Source: Thermohalobaculum xanthum (GTDB lineage: Bacteria; Pseudomonadota; Alphaproteobacteria; Rhodobacterales; Rhodobacteraceae). From it: a stretch of 64,000 nt of DNA. Positions 60,581 to 64,000 of the stretch are shown here, piece after piece. Below the pieces are notes generated by a model, which was given only the letters and a program-made list of their open reading frames with translations, made no database searches and was not told where the DNA came from. Location of the stretch: assembly GCF_016623495.1 (NCBI RefSeq), contig NZ_JAEHHL010000007.1, positions 124,001-188,000 of the forward strand. Reading direction: 5' to 3'. The position numbers and the translations under genes are program-made. How positions within the stretch are numbered: position 1 is the stretch's first letter; each line of letters starts with the position of its first letter.

Positions 60581-61507
60581 ATGACGCACACGGTCTTCAT
60601 CGATGGCGAGGCAGGAACGACGGGTCTGCAGATCCGCGAGCGGCTGCAGCCGCGCGGCGATGTCGAGCTGATCCGCATCGATCCCGAGCGCCGGAAAGAC
60701 CCCGAGGCGCGGCGCGAGGCTTTTGCCGCCGCCGATGTCGCGATCCTGTGCCTGCCCGACGACGCCGCGCGCGAGGCCGTGGCCCTTGCAGGCAATCTCG
60801 GCACCCGGTTCATCGACGCCAGCACGGCGCACAGGGTCGATCCCGACTGGGAATACGGCTTCGCCGAGATGACGGACGGCCAAACCTCGCGGATCGCGGC
60901 CGCCCGGCGTGTCTCGAACCCGGGATGCTATCCGACCGGCGCGATCGCGCTCCTGCGCCCGCTTGCCGAGGCGGGGATCATAGGCCCCGATCAGCCGGTG
61001 TCGATCAATGCCGTGAGCGGCTATTCAGGTGGCGGCAAGTCACTGATCGAGGAATTCGCTGCCGGCACGGCGGGCGATTTCTTCGTCTACGGGACGTCGC
61101 AGGCGCACAAGCACCTGCCCGAGATGCGGCTCTACTCGAAGCTCGAGGTCGCGCCGATCTTCGTGCCCTCGGTCGGGAACTTCGCGCAGGGCATGATCGT
61201 GCAGATCCCGCTGCATCTGAGCACGCTTGCCTCGGCGCCGAAGGCGGCCGACCTCACCGAGGCATTGCGCGCGCATTACGCCGGCAGCCGCTTCGTCAGC
61301 GTCGTCGAGCCCGGCCATTACGGCGCGCGCATCGACCCCACGCGGCTCAACGGCACCAACCGGCTCGAGCTGTCGGTGCATGGCGACCACGCGTCCGGTC
61401 GCGTCGTGCTGATCGCGGTGCTCGACAATCTCGGCAAGGGCGCGTCAGGTGCCGCGGTGCAGAACCTCAACCTGATGCTAGGGATCGACGAGGCCGCGGG
61501 GCTCTGA
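60581..61507 (+). CDS. argC: N-acetyl-gamma-glutamyl-phosphate reductase, type 2
   Basis: 308 residues, the short (type 2) form. NADP-binding [17 protein letters not shown] and the catalytic cysteine in [17 protein letters not shown]. Third step of arginine synthesis. ATG 60581 has GGGAGG upstream. Convergent with glmM, 4 bp between stops. Confidence 0.95.
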   Translation: MTHTVFIDGEAGTTGLQIRERLQPRGDVELIRIDPERRKDPEARREAFAAADVAILCLPDDAAREAVALAGNLGTRFIDASTAHRVDPDWEYGFAEMTDGQTSRIAAARRVSNPGCYPTGAIALLRPLAEAGIIGPDQPVSINAVSGYSGGGKSLIEEFAAGTAGDFFVYGTSQAHKHLPEMRLYSKLEVAPIFVPSVGNFAQGMIVQIPLHLSTLASAPKAADLTEALRAHYAGSRFVSVVEPGHYGARIDPTRLNGTNRLELSVHGDHASGRVVLIAVLDNLGKGASGAAVQNLNLMLGIDEAAGL

Positions 61508-61511
61508 GGCC

Positions 61512-62855
61512 TCAGCCTGCCGCGCGTTCGACCGCCGAGCAGATCGAGTCGACCACCTGTGCGAGCCGGCCTGCATCCTCGGCCTCGCCCATGACCCGGA
61601 TCACCGGCTCGGTCCCCGATGCGCGGATCACAAGCCGCCCGGACGCGCCCAGCGCCGCCTCGCCGTCGCTGATCGCCGCGCGGACCGCAGGATCCGCGAG
61701 CGGCTTCGACGCGGCGTCGAACCGGACATTCTTGAGCAGCTGGGGAAACGGCTCGAACATCGCGCAGACCTCGGAGGTCGGGCGGCCCTCGGTCACCACG
61801 GCATCGAGCACCTGCAGAGCCGCCAGCAGGCCGTCGCCCGTCGTCACGTGATCGGCCAGCACGATGTGCCCCGATTGCTCGCCACCCAGGTTGTAGCCGC
61901 CCGAGCGCATCGCCTCGACCACGTAGCGGTCGCCCACCTTGGTGCGCAGCAAGGCGATGCCGCGCTTGGCGAGCAGGCGCTCGAGCCCCAGGTTCGACAT
62001 GACGGTCGTGACCAGCGTGCCCTTTTCGAGGCGCCCGCTCTCGGCCCATCTCGTCGCGATCAGCGCCATGATCTGGTCGCCATCGATCACGCGGCCCTGC
62101 TCGTCGATCAGGTGGACGCGGTCCGCGTCACCGTCGAGAGCGATCCCGATATCGGCACCCGATTCGACAACCGCACGCTGGCAGGCCGAAGGGTCGGTCG
62201 AGCCGCATTCCCGGTTGATGTTCTCGCCGTTGGGGGTGACGCCGATCTTGATGATCTCGGCCCCCAGTTCCCAAAGCACGCGCGGCGCGACCGAGTAGGC
62301 GGCACCGTTGGCACAGTCGATGACCACCTTCAGCCCGTCGAGACCGCGCCGGCGCGGGAAGGTCGCCTTGGCGAACTCGATGTAGCGCGCATGGCCGTCG
62401 TCGAGACGCTCCATCACGCCGATCTTGCGCGGTGGCGCGAGTTCGACCGGAGCTTCCATCAGCCGCTCGATCTCGGCTTCGATCTCGTCCGACAGCTTGT
62501 AGCCGTCAGGGCCGAAAAGCTTGATGCCATTATCCTCGAAAGGGTTGTGGCTGGCCGAGATCATGACGCCCACATCCGCCCGCAGCGACTGCGTGAGCAT
62601 CCCCACGGCAGGCGTCGGGATCGGGCCCAGCATCTGCACATCCATGCCCACCGACACGAACCCCGAGGCGAGCGCGTATTCGAGCATGTAGCCCGAGCGC
62701 CGCGTGTCCTTGCCGATCACCACGGTGTGGCGCCGCGTGCCCGAGCTGAAATGCCGGCCCGCCGCCATGCCGAGCCGCATCGCCACCTCGGCCGTCATCG
62801 GGTCGGTATTGGCGCGCCCTCGGATCCCGTCGGTGCCGAACAGCTTACGGTTCAT
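61512..62855 (-). CDS. glmM: Phosphoglucosamine mutase
   Basis: 447 residues. Start [16 protein letters not shown], phosphoserine loop [14 protein letters not shown], metal loop DGDADR and sugar loop GGEQSGH, phosphate site [12 protein letters not shown]. Makes glucosamine-1-phosphate for peptidoglycan and LPS. ATG 62855 overlaps the folP stop (ATGA). folP-glmM order is widespread. Confidence 0.97.
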   Translation of the reverse strand: MNRKLFGTDGIRGRANTDPMTAEVAMRLGMAAGRHFSSGTRRHTVVIGKDTRRSGYMLEYALASGFVSVGMDVQMLGPIPTPAVGMLTQSLRADVGVMISASHNPFEDNGIKLFGPDGYKLSDEIEAEIERLMEAPVELAPPRKIGVMERLDDGHARYIEFAKATFPRRRGLDGLKVVIDCANGAAYSVAPRVLWELGAEIIKIGVTPNGENINRECGSTDPSACQRAVVESGADIGIALDGDADRVHLIDEQGRVIDGDQIMALIATRWAESGRLEKGTLVTTVMSNLGLERLLAKRGIALLRTKVGDRYVVEAMRSGGYNLGGEQSGHIVLADHVTTGDGLLAALQVLDAVVTEGRPTSEVCAMFEPFPQLLKNVRFDAASKPLADPAVRAAISDGEAALGASGRLVIRASGTEPVIRVMGEAEDAGRLAQVVDSICSAVERAAG

Positions 62856-63895
62856 TCTCCCGCCCCCTCTTCCCTCAGAGCGTTCCAGACGGCGACGGCC
62901 TGCACCGTTTCGGGCACGTCGTGCACACGGATGAGATGCGCTCCCTGGTCGAGTCCAGCAAGCCCCGCGGCGATCGAGCCCGGCGCCCGCCGCGCTGCAT
63001 CGCCTTCGCCCGAGAGCGTTCCGATGAACCGTTTGCGCGAAACCCCCAGCAGCACGGCGCAACCCAATCCGTGGAACAGCGAAAGCCGCCGCAGCAGCGC
63101 GAGATTGTGCTCGAGGGTCTTGCCAAAGCCGATGCCCGGGTCGACCGCGATGCGTGCGCGCGGGATCCCTGCGGCCTCGGCAGCCAGAACGCGCGCCTCG
63201 AGCCAGTCGTAGATGTCCAGAAGAACATCGTCGTAGCGCGGATCGCGCTGCATGGTCTGCGGATCGCCAAGCGCGTGCATCAGGCATAGGGCGGGCGCCG
63301 CACGGGCAACCTCGAGGCTCGCGGGGTCATGGGTCAGGGCCGAGATGTCGTTGAAGAGCGTCGCGCCCGCCGACAGCGCCGCATGCGCGACTGCGGCGTT
63401 GCGCGTGTCGATCGAGATCGGCGCCGGGCATCCCGCACGCCGCAGGCCTTCGATCACTGGAAGTACCCGGTCGAGTTCCTGCGCCTCGGGCACCGGCTGC
63501 GCCCCGGGCCGGGTGGACTCGCCGCCGATATCGATAATGCCCGCCCCCGCCTCGGCCATCGCCATGCCGTGGCCGATCGCCGCGGCCACGCCCTCGTGGA
63601 CGCCCCCGTCCGAGAAGCTGTCGGGCGTCACGTTCAGCACGCCCATGATCGCGGGCTTCGCGAGGCTCACGCCGGCAAGGTCTGGGCGGCTCGCACCGGC
63701 GCGACCGACCGCCTCGGCCAACACCGGCGAGATTGCGACCGCCGCGTCGACGGGAAGGATCTCGGGGCTCGCGTTGCGGCGAAGCACCTCGATCTCGCGA
63801 AAGAACACGCGGCTCCCGGCAAGGCGCCATGCGCCGGGGCGCGCCTCGAAACAAGGCACCGGACGGGCATAGAGTCGATCGGACGCGCCTGACAT
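62852..63895 (-). CDS. folP: Dihydropteroate synthase
   Basis: 347 residues from ATG 63895; a start at 63952 would add 19 residues. The catalytic core begins near residue 80: [16 protein letters not shown], then [23 protein letters not shown] and GVSRKRFIG. The roughly 80-residue N-terminal extension is of the kind I recall in Rhodobacterales. Condenses pteridine pyrophosphate with p-aminobenzoate; sulfonamide target. Coupled to glmM. Confidence 0.95.
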   Translation of the reverse strand: MSGASDRLYARPVPCFEARPGAWRLAGSRVFFREIEVLRRNASPEILPVDAAVAISPVLAEAVGRAGASRPDLAGVSLAKPAIMGVLNVTPDSFSDGGVHEGVAAAIGHGMAMAEAGAGIIDIGGESTRPGAQPVPEAQELDRVLPVIEGLRRAGCPAPISIDTRNAAVAHAALSAGATLFNDISALTHDPASLEVARAAPALCLMHALGDPQTMQRDPRYDDVLLDIYDWLEARVLAAEAAGIPRARIAVDPGIGFGKTLEHNLALLRRLSLFHGLGCAVLLGVSRKRFIGTLSGEGDAARRAPGSIAAGLAGLDQGAHLIRVHDVPETVQAVAVWNALREEGAGE

Positions 63896-64000
63896 CGTGC
63901 GCGCATACCCGAAGCGCGGTTCCGCGGTCAAAGAGACTTTTCGATAAAACATATATTGATTGTGAAATATTTAAAGATGATTTTGTTGGATGTAATTTAT
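63896..64000. promoter_or_regulatory. AT-rich right edge upstream of folP
   Basis: 105 bp to the window edge. From about 63940 the sequence turns sharply AT-rich (TTTTCGATAAAACATATATT and onward). No gene is seen. It probably holds the folP promoter and may mark the edge of DNA of different origin. Confidence 0.4.

Overview
The window is very GC-rich chromosomal DNA with short intergenic gaps, many ATGA stop/start overlaps and gene orders typical of alphaproteobacteria of the order Rhodobacterales (Rhodobacter/Paracoccus/Roseobacter relatives). The order ubiE-ubiB-coaBC-dut on one strand facing mutM-echA-rpsT-rhodanese-dnaA-dnaN-recF-gyrB on the other, together with an FnrL-type regulator and a type 2 ArgC, supports this placement. 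Nothing in the sequence allows a species call.

Layout. (1) 1-16.8 kb: a capsular polysaccharide (K-antigen) locus. It has a glycosyltransferase running off the left edge, KpsM-, KpsE- and KpsT-like export parts, and a set matching rhizobial rkpA/rkpG/rkpH/rkpJ: a giant fatty-acid/polyketide synthase, an alpha-oxoamine synthase, a short-chain reductase and a KpsS-like Kdo transferase. The synthase reading frame is broken once, at a (GC)5 run. (2) 16.9-24.8 kb: a stress-type block with a CoA-ligase/GNAT fusion, two universal stress proteins, a Na+/H+ antiporter ending in a cyclic-nucleotide-binding domain, and an uncharacterised membrane protein. (3) 24.8-31.5 kb: an Nfu Fe-S protein behind an Irr/ICE-like iron box, tsaB-rimI, a regulator remnant, then leuC and leuD. 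leuC and leuD are separated by a strong hairpin, a 47-residue peptide that looks like a lasso-peptide precursor, and an asparagine-synthetase-like protein that lacks the glutaminase cysteine, as lasso cyclases do. No lasso leader-binding/peptidase (B) gene is visible. This small orphan RiPP-like pair is the most unusual feature of the window.

(4) 31.6-39.6 kb: a secreted EEP-family hydrolase, then a long minus-strand run ubiE-ubiB-coaBC-dut-rrf2-cysK-(small membrane protein)-moeB. (5) 40-49.6 kb: mutM-echA-rpsT, an AT-rich region with three inverted repeats, a rhodanese gene and the replication genes dnaA-dnaN-recF-gyrB. (6) 49.7-64 kb: a DMT exporter, a glycerate 2-kinase, a ThDP enzyme, apt, a Crp/Fnr regulator of FnrL type (apparent CTG start), serC-serA, a GST remnant, a GNAT enzyme, a Leu/Phe/Val-type dehydrogenase, argC, and folP-glmM. 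The window ends in conspicuously AT-rich DNA.

How the genes relate. Region 1 would make a specialised lipid (PKS, oxoamine synthase, SDR), prime or extend the capsule chain (KpsS-like protein, glycosyltransferase) and export it (KpsM/E/T). Region 2 places a possible lysine acetyltransferase beside universal stress proteins. Regions 3-6 are mostly housekeeping: branched-chain amino acid, cysteine and serine synthesis, CoA, ubiquinone, folate and cell-wall precursors, DNA repair and replication initiation.
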